Positions 22,530-34,103 of a stretch of DNA of 64,000 bases are shown piece after piece; position 1 is the first letter of the stretch, and every line of letters begins with the position of its first letter. The notes beneath the pieces were generated by a model, which worked only from the letters and a program-made list of their open reading frames with translations, was not told the origin of the DNA and ran no database searches. Origin of the DNA: Syncephalis plumigaleata (taxonomy: Eukaryota; Zoopagomycota; Zoopagomycetes; Zoopagales; Piptocephalidaceae); NCBI GenBank assembly GCA_025201365.1, contig JAIXMF010000014.1, forward strand, positions 620,001-684,000. The letters are read 5' to 3'. The position numbers and the translations under genes are program-made.

Positions 22530-23281
22530 GTGGGACTAAGACTACGACTCCATTGACTTTTCCCGCTTGACGCAAGTATATCTCTATCCTGGGCGATTAC
22601 AGGCACATCAATGGGTTCAGATCGGTTAGAAGCGTCCGTTACTGCTGAGTGATTATTCAATTCAGTGGATATCGCTGTTGTATCATCTACTACAGGCTGT
22701 GCATTCAATACATCTAAATAGAGTATATATATGTAATTATTTGACGCAATGTATATCTGTATATAATTGAATTACCAGTATCTGTTGGTTCTAGAGAATC
22801 CGCTAACGCTAAGCTTAAACGACCCGTAGAAACGGATATAGCCGAGTGGATTGAACTCGAACTAGCTTTACCTTGAACTCGTTTACCAGATGACTTGCCA
22901 CGAATCGTGCGACTTTTACTCGATCTCAACTGACGTCTAGCATTCAATGCTGATGATGTGTCAATAGTACGATCTACTACATCAATTAGCAGCTGCAATA
23001 ATAACTATATATATATATATATATATCGATTAGTATGCATTACCTGATTTTAATTTATTTGCAAATAATAAAGGCGATGTTGGATGTATATGTCCTAATA
23101 TACGAGAATCCTCGTCCTCCTCCTTTCCTTGTTCAATTCGCATATTATCGCTGTCGTCCACCAATTCATGTTGAGTTGCTTGTTCATTGTGATGGAGATT
23201 GAATTCAGGTTCATCGTCTAAATAACGATATTCTCGCCGCTGAAATGCCTCAGCAAGAATCTCTTCTGCATTCCGTGGCAT
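22530..23281 (-). CDS. disordered N-terminal exons, probably of the RING/LRR gene
   Basis: Three exons with low-complexity sequence. Exon A has MPRNAEEILAEAFQRREYRY and an acidic stretch; exon B is basic and Ser-rich (RQLRSSKSRTIRGKSSGKRV); exon C starts DVLNAQPVVDD and runs to SLSPTYL. The B-C junction is a clean GTAATT...TTTAG splice; the A-B junction does not keep frame by one base. Exon C runs straight into the ATG at 22,523 of the RING gene with no stop or promoter-sized gap in the implied frame, so these are most simply its N-terminus. As a separate gene it would have no recognisable domain. The Met at 23,281 is the first ATG. Confidence 0.4.
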
Positions 23282-23906
23282 ATTATTATTACTACTAGTA
23301 CGGCCAACAGTGCTTATTGCGAGACTAGGCAATAGTAATAGTAATAGTAATGGTTATAGAAATAAAGACTTGAACAAATAGACGCTTAACTACTAGAAAG
23401 ACATAGAGACTAAAGGCAAGGAACTAGTAGTATCCAGTGATACACGATAATAACAAAACTAAATACTAATACGTTTGGCAAGATGGTTATATAGCATGGA
23501 GTACTGTTACAGAATTGTGTTTTACTAGAATAAATGGAAAAAAACAAGTGCGCGTGGTGTGTGTGTGTGTGTGATTGTAGTGGGGTAAACAGGTCATGAT
23601 GAGGACCTTATACAATTTATAGAGATAAATATGGCTATTGGATGTAGTTCATTGTAACCAGAAGAAGCAATTAATTGCCAAGCATTTATTTAGACCAGCT
23701 TATATGAATGACACTAATAGAAATCAGTAAATGAACATACACGACATGAATCACACACTAAATACACGCAGCACTGATAGAGGAATGTTAGTCAACAAAT
23801 GTTGTATTGTAGAAGAAAGTTTAAATGTTACGTTTATGATGCTTTCTTATGCACACATCGTCCTTCATTCAACTAAACAAACACACGCTCACACTACCAG
23901 CCATGT
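23282..23906. other. intergenic region
   Basis: About 620 bp holding the promoter of the gene to its left and the 3' flank of the MSS51-like gene. A GT run lies at 23,558-23,572. No gene seen. Confidence 0.45.
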
Positions 23907-25139
23907 TTAGTTCTTTTTATCCAAATTAATGGCTTGTATAAAACCGTTGGCATAGCACGGCATAGCGTGTACTTCTGCCTCATGCCAGATCGGTGAACGG
24001 AATGGATTCAAACGAACGGGGAAGGCTTCGCGTGCACCGACCGTTGCGAAAAGACGCGTAGCATTCAATGTGCTTGTCTCGCATCGATCGGTAAAGAAGG
24101 AGGGTACGCCCTGTTGCACGAGCAAGTGGACGGTAGGACGCCAGTTGGCATCTGTCTCCAATGAGGCATCTGGTGCTAGTACCAAGTCTCCTGGGCGCAA
24201 ACGCTTGCCACCCTCTAGCTGGCATAGCTCATGATAATGGCCACGACGGAAAGCTAGACGAATATTAGGATGTGGATCGTCGGCCTTCATGTCGTCCAAC
24301 ACTTTAGGTCCAATGAATGTGATGTGGAATTTAGTGTCTGGAAGTAAGTAGGCAAGTTCCGCTAGTACAGGCAGTTGATCAAGCTCCTTCTCAGCTCCCA
24401 ACAAGTAGATACGCAATTCCTTGCGCTTTTGGACCTTTTCCGGTAGAAGCTCGGTGATGACGTGGTACAAGGTAAGTGGCAGGGATAGTACCACCGCGAT
24501 AGGTGACTCTCCTGGAAGTTGGCGGAAGTTGTAGTAAGCGCTCCAGTCCTTAATGATCTCGGATGGCGCCTCTTTCTGACCCTTTGCCAAGGACTTGCAC
24601 AATGGGGCGGGTAATTGGGCCTCAGGAAGCACCCAGAGTTCTTGAGTAGACGCTGCGGGCAATTCACCGTAAGCATACTTGGATGCACCCTCTGCCTCAC
24701 GTCGCCATATGCCCTTGTTTAGCACTTCTTGGTTCTGAAGCCATTCATCGTACTTTGATGGCTTCACACGTAGTGGGAATGTGAAGGGTAATCCTTCAGT
24801 GGTGGATTTGGAGAGAATATGCTTGTACAATTCGCAGGCAATTTTGTGATTAGAACGCCAGTGAGTCTCCTGACATTGTTTACTATAAATGTATGGATGT
24901 CATGATTAATACACGCTGTACCTAATGATGATTGCTATTCATTATAGTGATAATTACCCGCAGTAAAAGACGCCACGGCATGCACCACACAATGTCTTCT
25001 CGGATTTCAAAGGACCACGGCATTGAACGCACTTGTAGCCCGCTTGCCGATGCGCTGCAACGGCAGCCTGCGTACGCTTCTTGTCGGTAACCGAGTTACT
25101 GGCAGATGCTTCAGTGTTGTTGGCAGAAGCGACAGTCAT
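23907..25139 (-). CDS. MYND zinc finger protein, MSS51-like
   Basis: Exons 25139-24958 and 24882-23907, 385 residues. A MYND zinc finger lies near residues 35-75: CVQCRGPLKSEKTLC, CGACRGVFYCG, then across the splice GKQCQETHWRSNHKIAC, completing the C6HC pattern. The remainder matches the fungal MSS51 C-terminal domain: YYNFRQLPGESPIAVVLSLP, LTLYHVITELLP, LRIYLLGAEKELDQLPVL, PNIRLAFRRGHYHEL, then APDASLETDANWRPTVHLLV and FTDRCETSTLNA. In yeast, Mss51 is a translational activator and chaperone for Cox1 in mitochondria, but this domain is also found in other MYND proteins. No clear mitochondrial presequence, so MSS51-like is safer than orthologue. Confidence 0.8.
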
Positions 25140-25966
25140 GTTGGCAAATCAAGAAAGTAGTAATAGAAAGGATTGTAAATTTATATCAGAAGCTAAAGTA
25201 TTGCAAAGGAGAGTGCAAATTAGTGGACCAATACTAGGCAAATATGTATCGTGCTATCGCTGATACTACACTCAAGTCAAATGGAACTATCGTGTTTTAT
25301 ACCACCACCACCAGCAGCAGCAATAGCATCTATCGTCGACTTACCAACTATTTATTGGGTTGATGAATATTGCTCAATGGAAGCAGCTAGGATTATGGTA
25401 AAGTAGACCGAGAACAGATGGAAAAAGAGATGAAGAAGGGGGGTTTAAAGGGAATGAATATGACGGAGCGCGCGCTTATGAAGCACCGCTGCTTCACGCT
25501 TCACGCTTCACAAGCTCCTCGATTGAAAGGGGAACGCGTTTCCACGCCAATGATGATTGGCCAATAGTCTGGGAAGTGTAGTAGGAGGTGGATAGTACCG
25601 GCGAGTAAAATTCAGCATCCGCCGTGGAGGTCAGTGATTGGTGAAGGAGAAGGTTAAGATCACGTGGTAAAGGTTGCAATTGACCGTAAGATGCAACTAC
25701 AGGTAGAATACAAGTTGGCTAACATCATGAACTGTACAATGGTATAGACACTATAATGATAAAGTGTAGCAATTTTAAACAAGCAATTTATTTGTATTAT
25801 ACTGAACGAATGGTATGATTGTATGCTTAATTAAAATTAATGATACACAATGCAATAGTGAACACTACTCAATGATCCTAATTAATACATCATGAGATGG
25901 TGTGGTTGCTTACAATGAAAGAGAAGAGCGAACGAAAGAAATTGAGGTGGAGCGCACACACGGCAG
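25140..25966. other. intergenic region with a possible small broken gene
   Basis: About 830 bp between two minus-strand genes. On the minus strand a 61-codon stretch (25,679-25,494) reads LNLLLHQSLTSTADAEFYSP and ends SIEELVKREA at a triple 7-bp repeat (see next entry). It has no in-frame ATG. I give no function. Confidence 0.35.
25440..25720 (-). pseudogene. possible small protein gene disrupted at a 7-bp tandem repeat
   Basis: The minus-strand frame through 25,494-25,679 is coherent and ends at GTGAAGC repeated three times. With one fewer copy the frame would run on as REAAVLHKRALRHIHSL to a TAA. At the 5' end an ATG in another frame (about 25,727) would join after a one-base change. Both suggest a short helical protein of about 80-90 residues that is either decayed or mis-sequenced. 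No homology recognised, and chance cannot be excluded. Confidence 0.25.
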
Positions 25967-28218
25967 TTATAGTGTGTTTTCAAGGAGTGGACAGTCTGCC
26001 TGGTTGCCCCACCAGTCGAGTTGTATGTTGTTTTGCGTCAAGACGAAGAAAATAATGAAACTACTAATGGCTACACCGGCATCTAGACCCGCCGACAATA
26101 TGTAGTTGTAGCGTGCCCACCATTTCTGACGGTATCGGAATAGGTAGAATTGGAAGATAAATCCGAGTATGATGTACATGGGATAGATGCCTGGATAGCC
26201 TGGTGGCATACCCGCGGTACCTGCCAACAGAACCGGGATATTGATGTACTTCACCCAGCTGTTGGGATAGCGACGCGTAATTAGCCAAAAGGGAACGGGT
26301 AGCAACAGTCCGATTAGGAAGCACCACATTAGCGCGGAATAGTAGCCTTCGCTGCCGAACATGCGATTAGGCCCAATGACACCCCAGATCACCGAGGCAG
26401 AGAAGAATACGTGTGCGCCACGGCAATACCACGCTGGTGTGGTGCACACGTCAGGCATATGCTCGAACATCCAATAGGCGGTGATGACGTTAACCGTGCC
26501 GGCAATCAGTGTGCCCACCACTTGCGCGGTAAACATGTCTCGCGGTGGAATTTTCATGTAGTGGCCTAGTTTAAAGTCGCCGAGGAAGGAGATAGCCTGC
26601 ACCATACCAATATAGCCGTATGTCTTGAAGGTAACATTGGCGATGGGTTTACCGGGCATAATGAAGCCAATAACGAATTCTGTGATGATATTGAGACCTG
26701 GCGTCTGATTAGAGATAGCCGTGATAATACCAATAGGTAGTAGGAAGAGAGCGGCCAATCCAACGGCTAATAGTAGGCCCCACCACGGTAGATCGGTGCC
26801 ATAATACTCGCAAACGAAGATGGACAACCCGATGCTTGTCGTCAGCGACAATAAATACCACCATTGCGGTACTTCCGGATAGTAGCTCATTAATTGGCAT
26901 GGATGTCATCATCGGAAGTGCGCGATTCACGGTATCGCTGTATGATCTCACCGCCATAATACAAGATGACGTGCATGATGACCGCAGCGAGACCTGCAAA
27001 ACCTAATCCATAGGTGACGGCGAACATGTATGTCATTCGCGGTGCTCCCACGGCAATGTATTTCTCCTCGTTAAGCGACAAGTCTGGATTAAGCAGTTTA
27101 AGGGATGGATAGCTTTCACCCTTGTCGGTGTACAGTTTCGAGCCGTAGAACGGGTAATCCAGTGCATCCCAAACGTTGCTGTAATAGCCGACAGGCCAGA
27201 TCAACCATGCCATTAGGGCAATCCCACGAATGTGTTGACAATGGCCCAGAACGGTGTCATTAAAGGGTTGAGGATGGCGTTCCAGTCGAGGGAGAAGCTT
27301 AGAATGCCAAGTCCCTTGGTGTACGAGCCCAGTTGATTGGCCAGCTTGTTATTTGGCATTGCCAGACATAGGATAGAGATGCTCGATAGCATGGTCATTA
27401 GGTAACCAGGTAAGAAATAGTAGATGGCGCTGCCAAGCGTTACCAATAAAAAGAATTGCATACGCGTTGTCTTGCCACGTTGATTCGTGTCCTCCTCGTG
27501 AAACGTACGAAATAGCGATACCATTACGAGATTCGATGGCCACAACATAGCTGCCGGTCGTACGAGGTATTTGTAGCAAATGCCGGCCAGCCCATAGCCG
27601 ATGCATTGTGTCGTTAGCGTAAGCAGGATAGAGCCAAGAATAGGCGTGTCCTGCATGTAGAACACTTTCTTGATGACGATAATGTCACGGCGTAAGCTAC
27701 CGATGTTGCGGCACTGATGCACACAATGATCAACGCGTGTTCCTTGGCGTTAAATGGACCTGGATTCAACGAGAAACTTAGTCGACCATAGCCTACCGAT
27801 CTGCTAGGTAAACTACGATGAAGCAGTCTACCGATGGGCAGCGTGATCAATTGTACGATAATGCCGGATATACCGATGCTAAAGGTACGAAACCAGAATA
27901 TTTGATTAAAAATAGAGACGAATATGGTAAAGGGGATGGAGATTAACCAGAAGCGAAAGGTCAGTGTGGGCAGTGTAGTATCATCCTTGTTGCTGACGGT
28001 AGCGCGTACTATCAGGTAAGGCGAGTCTTCTTCGCCATCCTCGTTAATGTAAAGGGTTTCTCCGTGTCACTCAATGCAATATTGTCCTTTTCAGCAACTA
28101 GTGCATCGGTAGCATCTACATCATGCTTTTCTTGTGGTGTCATTCTTCCGCTGGATAGTAGCACTGTCTCACTCATGCCTTGCTGTTGTTGTGGTGGTGG
28201 TTGTTCTTTTTCTGACAT
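25967..28218 (-). CDS. OPT-family oligopeptide transporter, frame interrupted
   Basis: Proton-coupled importer of small peptides (OPT/PTR2-independent family) in the plasma membrane, about 750 residues and intronless. After a Gln/Ser-rich cytosolic start come family motifs in order: EEDSPYLIVRATVSNKDD, FSLNPGPFNAKEHALI, IKKVFYMQDTPILGSILLTL, QCIGYGLAG, RPAAMLWPSNLV, LSFSLDWNAILNPLMTPFWA, GYYSNVWDALDYP, and SGLDAGVAISSF near the C-terminus, with twelve or more membrane segments. The frame switches at four points (near 28,055, 27,690, 27,222 and 26,893). Each behaves as one missing base, and the protein continues with no residue lost. A single ATG at 28,218 opens it. All conserved segments are intact, so I favour a functional gene with sequence errors. 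Confidence 0.85.
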
Positions 28219-28939
28219 GTTGTCGTTACTGGAAATGATGCAAATGATAAAAGTATACGTTAATTGAGGGGGTGAGGTATATGGTAAAGCAATGCTAATA
28301 GGTTGAAAGTGTTGGTTAGATATGCACAGTGGAGTACTAGCAAGTAGTGAATGTAGGCGGTTACGAGGATATGAATGCGTAGCGATGGTCCACCATTAAT
28401 ATAAATCTATGAGTGGAGGAGACATCATTTATACATTTATACGTTATATTAATTCTGGAACAATCATTGCTAATTTATTAATGATAAATTAATTAAATAG
28501 GAATGGTGTTACCATCAGCGAGTATGTGCCACATTCTCATTAGCAGTCATAATGGCAAGATGTACTAGAAAGTGTGTGAAACGACGTAATAAACGGTATT
28601 CGAGACATATGTACATTGGAAATAGATTAGCATCATTACGAATGGCACATTAATTAACCATTATCTGCTTAGAAACGAATACATACACACATAATGTAAA
28701 GTATAGACCCGGTTATTTATCTTATAATGATGTAATTCCAGTAGCATATAATTGACAGATATTATGAAAATAAGCGGTATCTCGCTGATCAGCATCAGTC
28801 GATGAGTATTTATTACGGGCACTATGACCGTACTAGCATCAATTATTACCTAAACATAGCGAAACATCACCGTAAGAACCGCTACTTTATTCTACAATGT
28901 ACTGGCATAACATAACATGGCTTCAGTCATTTATAACGG

Positions 28940-28970
<31 letters not shown>

Positions 28971-29078
28971 ATTTTATAACGGCAAAATTTAAATTTTTGG
29001 CTTTTTGCGTTTTTTTACCTTAAGAATATATATGCAAAATTCTAAAAAAATTTTATTGTGATTGACAAGCCTTGCACT
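28219..29078. other. intergenic region with poly(T) insertion
   Basis: About 860 bp between the OPT gene and tRNA-Arg. No gene seen. The notable part is a T tract flanked by 14-bp direct repeats (next entry). Confidence 0.55.
28930..28986 (-). mobile_element. poly(T) tract flanked by 14-bp direct repeats (retroposed tail)
   Basis: TTTATAACGGCAAA occurs at 28,930-28,943 and again at 28,973-28,986. Between them lies an uninterrupted run of about 27 T, then ATT. Perfect direct repeats around a homopolymer A/T tail are the mark of target-primed reverse transcription. Read on the minus strand, this is a poly(A) tail with almost no body left. No LINE or SINE body is visible in the window. Confidence 0.6.
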
Positions 29079-29151
29079 GGCCCTGTAGCCTAATGGATAT
29101 GGCGTCGCCCTCCTAAGGCGAAGGTTGTGGGTTCGAGTCCCATCTGGGCCT
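29079..29151 (+). tRNA. tRNA-Arg (anticodon CCT)
   Basis: Starts GGCCCTGTAGCCTAATGGAT. D arm GCC/GGC, anticodon stem TCGCC/GGCGA with loop CTCCTAA (anticodon CCT), T arm GTGGG/CCCAT with TTCGAGT, acceptor GGCCCTG/CTGGGCC. Pair 6:67 is a T-T mismatch; all other acceptor pairs are Watson-Crick. No intron. A run of six T (29,163-29,168) downstream is a good Pol III terminator. Confidence 0.93.
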
Positions 29152-29469
29152 ATCAAAATTGCTTTTTTGCAAGCAGCGCGTATTAAATTCACTTTTACTA
29201 ACAAGAATCAATATGTATTTCGCTTTCTTTTTGCTATTGGCAACATGTAAAATGGTATTAAATAATGTTATTTATATGATAATATATATATATATATATT
29301 GAACTGGGTAAACATAGATTAAAATAAACTAAAGATTGTTCACAAAACATAGTGTACGGCATGGATAGTACAACGATGAACAATGGAAACGAACACAAGA
29401 GGAGCTGGTTACAAGCTCGTGTATATAAAATAGATACATGTAAAGTATATAATTTGTCGACCGTAATCG
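29152..29469. other. intergenic region
   Basis: About 320 bp with a Pol III terminator run just after the tRNA and a (TA)n tract at 29,281-29,300. No gene. Confidence 0.5.
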
Positions 29470-30780
29470 TCACCTATCCATACTGCTGGTGTTTTCCGTA
29501 TCGTGCGAGTTCGCCAGTAGAATCATAAGACGTGCCGCTTGTTCAGTATCAGGCGATGTAGGTGGCGTTGCACCCGATTGTTCCATATCTCGTAGTGGCA
29601 TCTGACCTAGACTGAATTTCGGTCGATGTACTCCTCCTAGTGAGTTACCCGCGACAGTATTAGCTGCCATTATCTTGGATTTGTTGCCAGACTGCCATTC
29701 CTATTTAAACTGATACAACTACTGGTACTACTAGTACAACTACTAATACTGGTACTGCTGCTACTGCTATCAACACCGTCATTGTTGTCATTGTTCATAG
29801 TAGTTTCAGTTGCAATATCACACTCTTGAGAGGAAGCAGGTGTTATCATAGCATTGGCCAGTGGCATTTCTGTCTTGATTTGTGTAGCATATCGTTCGGC
29901 ATCTAACACGGCCAATAAACTACTACCACTAATGGTAGGCAATTGATTCTGTATTGATATCGATGAAGTATCATGTTCTGCAGTTGATTTCCTATTACTA
30001 CTACTACTACGATAATTGCTGTTATAATGTTGATGGTCACTCTGATAATGTCGTCTAGTATGAAGATTACGTTCAACATTGCTTGTAGGTGATAATGCTA
30101 CATCATGTCCATTCGATGTGTTTGCAATTGCGAGATCGAATAGTGCGAATGCTCTTCTTCTAATGGACTCTTGGGTCGTTGATACTCATACGGTCTATGA
30201 ACTTGTTGTCGTTTATGTCGCTGTCGTCGTCGTTCATTTGCTATGGTGAAACTACACGTACGATTGGTGGGTGATGTTGGCAGCGTGACAAGTGCTGCTG
30301 TATTGCTAGCTACACCACTTGCAGCAGTAGATTGGCATTCTTCATCTTGCATTTGTACATCTTTAGCCAATCGTTTAAACGCTGAATAGATGGACGACGC
30401 TAGTTCGGCCGATGTCGTATCCGTGCTGTCATTGTCAGATCTAGGTATTGACGAGGGATCACCACCACCACTACTACCACTACCACCATCTTCCTCGCGT
30501 AGTTTCTGCTCTGTTTCACTTAACGACAAATACTCCCATCCCCGTTCTGCCTTCACGGTAGCTAAACGAAGTCGAACTCGTAGGATATGCGATAACTATA
30601 AGCGTATCACATTAGTTTCTGTTTATTATTATTATTATTAACCCGATAGCTACTTACCTTAGCGATGTCCGCTGAGGTAGGTGGACCCGACACGCTCTCG
30701 TGTTGTTTAGACATGACTGATGACTGAAATATTGGCCCTTGCGTTGTTGGCCCCATTACCCTAGACTCATCTGTGGCCAT
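29470..30780 (-). CDS. putative regulatory protein with an RLRLAxxKxExGW motif, frame interrupted
   Basis: The likely start at 30,780 reads MATDESRVMGPTTQGPIFQS. After one intron (30,657-30,600 region, phase 0 after DIAK) comes a helical motif LSHILRVRLRLATVKAERGW followed by EYLSLSETEQKL. This recalls the RL..A..K...GW helix of fungal regulators such as Opi1, and less closely Whi5. The rest is disordered, rich in Ser, Asn and Thr, with RRRQRHKRQQ as a possible nuclear signal. Later segments (LLAVLDAERYATQIKTEMPL; AARLMILLANSHDTE) could be short helices. The frame changes near 30,105 and 29,672, each as one missing base. A transcriptional regulator is plausible, but the family is uncertain. 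Confidence 0.45.
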
Positions 30781-31449
30781 ACCCGGAATGAATATAGCTG
30801 ACCACTGTGCCTCTTTACGTGGCGTGTCTCCGCACTTCTTAATATTCGGCAACAATAACCGGCACACAAGGCGTGAACGACTATGGGTGGATATGGTTTA
30901 CTAATGCCAACGTAATCTTGAAAATAGGTATATGTGTATAAACTAGCAACACTAGTTCAGGTAATTGTAAGCAAATAAAGCGAGTATGCCAGACAAGTTC
31001 ACGTAAGATACGGTCAAAATGTGTAGAGGAATGAGCATAGGAAGCAGTTAGACTAGTAAGCAATGATGGATAGATAAATATCTGTTTACATTTATATGAA
31101 TAAGAAAACGAGAAAGACAATGAAGGATGCCTCTTGTCAAAGGTGTGAGTAGAACAATTGGCACGCGTTAACACTGTTTCGTTTCTTGCGTGACACGCTC
31201 CACGCATTTTATTCACCATCAAAATAAACACATTTTAATACGCCGTCACAGTTTTATTTCTCGCGTCATTTCCTTTCTTTCTCTTCCATTCAGAATATCA
31301 CGCGTAGTTTTACACGAATAGTTTTCATCAAGACATGTTTCATACAAGAGAATATATAGAATCAACTTGCTTACGATAATAATACTAATAATTTATTAGA
31401 AATCTGCTATGGAATAGGCAAGATATACATTAATTAATTGGTTAGTTAG
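30781..31449. other. intergenic region
   Basis: About 670 bp between two minus-strand genes, presumably the promoter of the upstream regulator gene and the 3' flank of ACTR10. No gene seen. Confidence 0.45.
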
Positions 31450-31515
31450 TTAACTAGCTAGTTGGTTAGCTGGTTGATTAGCTGGTTGATTAGTTGGTTG
31501 GTTGGTCAATGGATA
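31450..31515 (-). repeat. 12-bp tandem repeat at the ACTR10 C-terminus
   Basis: Repeats of a 12-bp unit encoding NQPA/NQPT form the last 15 or so codons of ACTR10. Human ACTR10 has an unrelated tail here. Confidence 0.7.
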
Positions 31516-33409
31516 AGTGGAACTAGTCCAGTCGGGTACTTGTCCGTTAAACTTTTCTTTAGTAATCTCTGGACCAGCCGATTTGATGGCACCTACAAGT
31601 GAGCCTGTATATGTGTTGACATGAACACACATACATATGCATATGCACACACGTATCATTAGTGGATTGATCAATCAGTGATAGTGTGTTGATAGCAACC
31701 CAAGTACTTACCGCCAATCCATGTGCGACAATTAGCGGGAAAGACACGACCTCGTTCACCACCCGATAGAAATCGCATCTTATCAACGAGTCGCTGCAAT
31801 ACTCGATAGCGTGGATGTTCACCAGCTGTACGAATGCATTCTTGATGGAGGCGTGCTTGTAGGTTAGGAAGCATAGCTGTTCCACCCACTAGTAGTACAT
31901 TCTCGGCCAGTTGCACGCGTGTATCAGGTTGAACCTAATAAATTGGCAAATAACGTATAATGACATCAATGTTTGTTAATGAATCATACCTATAGGTTAA
32001 TTAGGGTGCACGTACCTTTAATAGACACTCTAGCAAGCAGCATACGATATTAGGTTCATCCTCATCGCCATCAAAGAGTACTTCAGCTGCACGTTCACGA
32101 ACCCATCCCGGTACGAGTAGGCGACTTGTTTGCTGGTTGTCGGCACGTTGAATTCGATAGACCGCATCGGTGGCTGCGCTTACATCTCGATACCATCCTT
32201 CAAGTCATCTCCCTCGAGACTAGGTGTGGGACCGGCATCCGGCTAATAGGCTTGAATGGCGATATAAACAGAGGCGCGTCTTGATATCCTCTAGTGTCTC
32301 TGCATCAAGCATCTCTGTCGTCAACGGTTGTGTATCTCCTGAAGGCAATAGGATTTGTGCATGATTCAATAGTAGAATACGAAGTCGCGCTGATAATGCA
32401 CGTCCTGCTAAAGGTGTAGTTTGTACAAATGGAATAAGTGGTCGTGCATCAAATACCTAATAGCAATGTATGGTTAACAGCAGCAATATACTAACTGATC
32501 TACTTACTGGTACCACGGTTGTTTCCCAATGACCACTATCTATAACGAGTCCTGTGGTGACACCGGCCGTCATAATAGCAAGTAGACCGGATGGCACAAA
32601 TGAAATAGAAGGTACGAGAAAGTGTTCAAATAGTATTCTAGCAAGCATTTCCTTTATCTTGATTGGCATGAGCGGTGGCTCACAAATGAGCACTTTACGC
32701 TGACGAGGCTCCGTCAATAAGTAACTAGTTGAGTAGCATTAGCATCATTGATATTGTCCATGCTTTATACTAGAAAGCGGTAACACTTGCACTTACCGAT
32801 AATAAACATTATTTAGATAGTAGCGTAGCGTATCTTCAAGTCGATCAAGATCGTTGGTATAAATATCTGGTGAAAATAATTCAGAAAACTATATATGTTT
32901 CCACGATGAGTATATCTAGCAGTATAACGTAACACGATGGCAATACTCACTTGACTGGTAAGACGACAGCTTTCGTTACAGCTGTGTTCGCGATGACAAT
33001 CCAAATCACCGAATATCGGAATAAGATGACGTGGCTGAGATTCACCACTGTAGCCGCATCGTAAATACAACGAGCCAATATCGAGAACGACACGATCTTC
33101 CGTGCCATAAATACTATGGCGTCGACCGAGATAGGGTAAGGTGCCACTACTACCGCCACCACCATTGCCACCACCACTAGCGCTGGCCGTGATGGGAATG
33201 TTGCCACCACTGACCGTTGGCGTTAATAGCTGGGATAGCTGTGTGCCAGCCGTACCTAATGGCGTTTGAGGAGTGCGAGATGCCGAGGCAGTACGCTGAG
33301 TGGTGGGTGTAGTGTACATGAGTGTAGAGGTAGAGCGTGGAATAAACGAAATGGATAAGGTAGTCGGAGAACCAGAGTAGTGCAACGATATCACATCCGT
33401 CATTGTCAT
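31450..33409 (-). CDS. ACTR10: actin-related protein 10 (dynactin pointed-end subunit)
   Basis: ACTR10 (Arp11) caps the pointed end of the Arp1 filament in dynactin, the dynein cofactor. An unusual Ser/Thr/Gly-rich N-terminal extension of about 100 residues precedes the actin fold: RVVLDIGSLYLRCGYSGES and PRHLIPIFGD (nucleotide loop), YLLTEPRQRKVLICEPPL, LARILFEHFLVPSISFVPSG, VTTGLVIDSGHWETTVVPV, ETLEDIKTRLCLY, QLAENVLLVGGTAMLPN, FPANCRTWIGG, then VPDWTSSTYP, matching human IPDWCSLNNP. Introns give clean joins (LTSQ-FSELFSPD, NNVYYR-YLLTEP, VVP-VFDARP, LLK-VQPDTR, WIGG-SLVGA). The frame is disturbed twice, near 32,245 and 32,190, with a net return to frame. The C-terminus is a QPANQPT-like repeat. 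Confidence 0.85.
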
Positions 33410-33651
33410 TCGCGATGGTAGATTACGTCGTAGTAGAGGTGACACGATAAATAGAGATCAATATCAATAACATGTATAAAACTATAGTCATCTTTTTGCT
33501 TTTTCATCTAGTAGCAATGATCAATAACCAGTTTGTTTCTTGCTTCTGGTAGATGGATACTGAATGGCTCTACTGGCATAGTCGTCTACGCACTAGTGAA
33601 GATGTAATGATATACTAGACGGTAGCAGTAGTAGCAGTAGCAGTAGCAGCA

Positions 33652-33900
33652 CTATCTTGGATGTTTTAATACGATATAAAGGGCGTGTACCACACCTGTT
33701 ACTCATTGATGTTAGCAATGCCGTCCACACCTCTATTTCTCTCTCTTTTACTTCTTACCTGGAATAAAGCCAAGAATACTAAACACGATATTGATAAGTA
33801 CATCTTCCCGGAAACCTACTCTAAATAGTACAGCCATGGGTGGTATTACTAGTGCCATCGCGATAACAATAATATGTAGTATGGTCAATTCCATAACCAT
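33652..33900 (-). CDS. PMP3-family plasma membrane proteolipid (copy 1)
   Basis: Exons 33900-33759 and 33695-33652, 61 residues. Two membrane helices: ILHIIVIAMALVIPPMAVLF and VLINIVFSILGFIPGVVHAL. PMP3 proteins are small plasma-membrane proteins that affect membrane potential and salt tolerance. The intron lies within the Gly codon of FIPG (phase 1), the same place as in the copy at 56.4 kb. The usual ERG(C/I)G..LLINI loop is altered to RVGFREDVLINI, so this is the most diverged of the three. It ends LKHPR. Confidence 0.85.
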
Positions 33901-34103
33901 CTATAATTGCGCAAGTAGTAATCATTTTGTATGTACAAGTCAATAAAGCACTCGCGTAGCCTTTCTTTTCCTTTCTCTCTTTCTCTCTCGCTCGCTCTCT
34001 ATTCACTATCTCACTACCCCATTACTATAGTAACCTTATATTTATTATTGTTATTATTGTTATGGGCGTATTGTTATGGTTTATACAATGTGGTGACCAA
34101 CCA

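Noticed and set aside
26890-27722. OPT transporter read as three or more separate membrane-protein genes
   Set aside because: The pieces follow the OPT motif order with no gap and no promoter between them; one gene with frame breaks explains them.
28989-29204. Minus-strand open frame with GPDGTRTHNLRLRRATPYPL
   Set aside because: Well-known spurious translation of the antisense strand of tRNA-Arg; the tRNA explains it.
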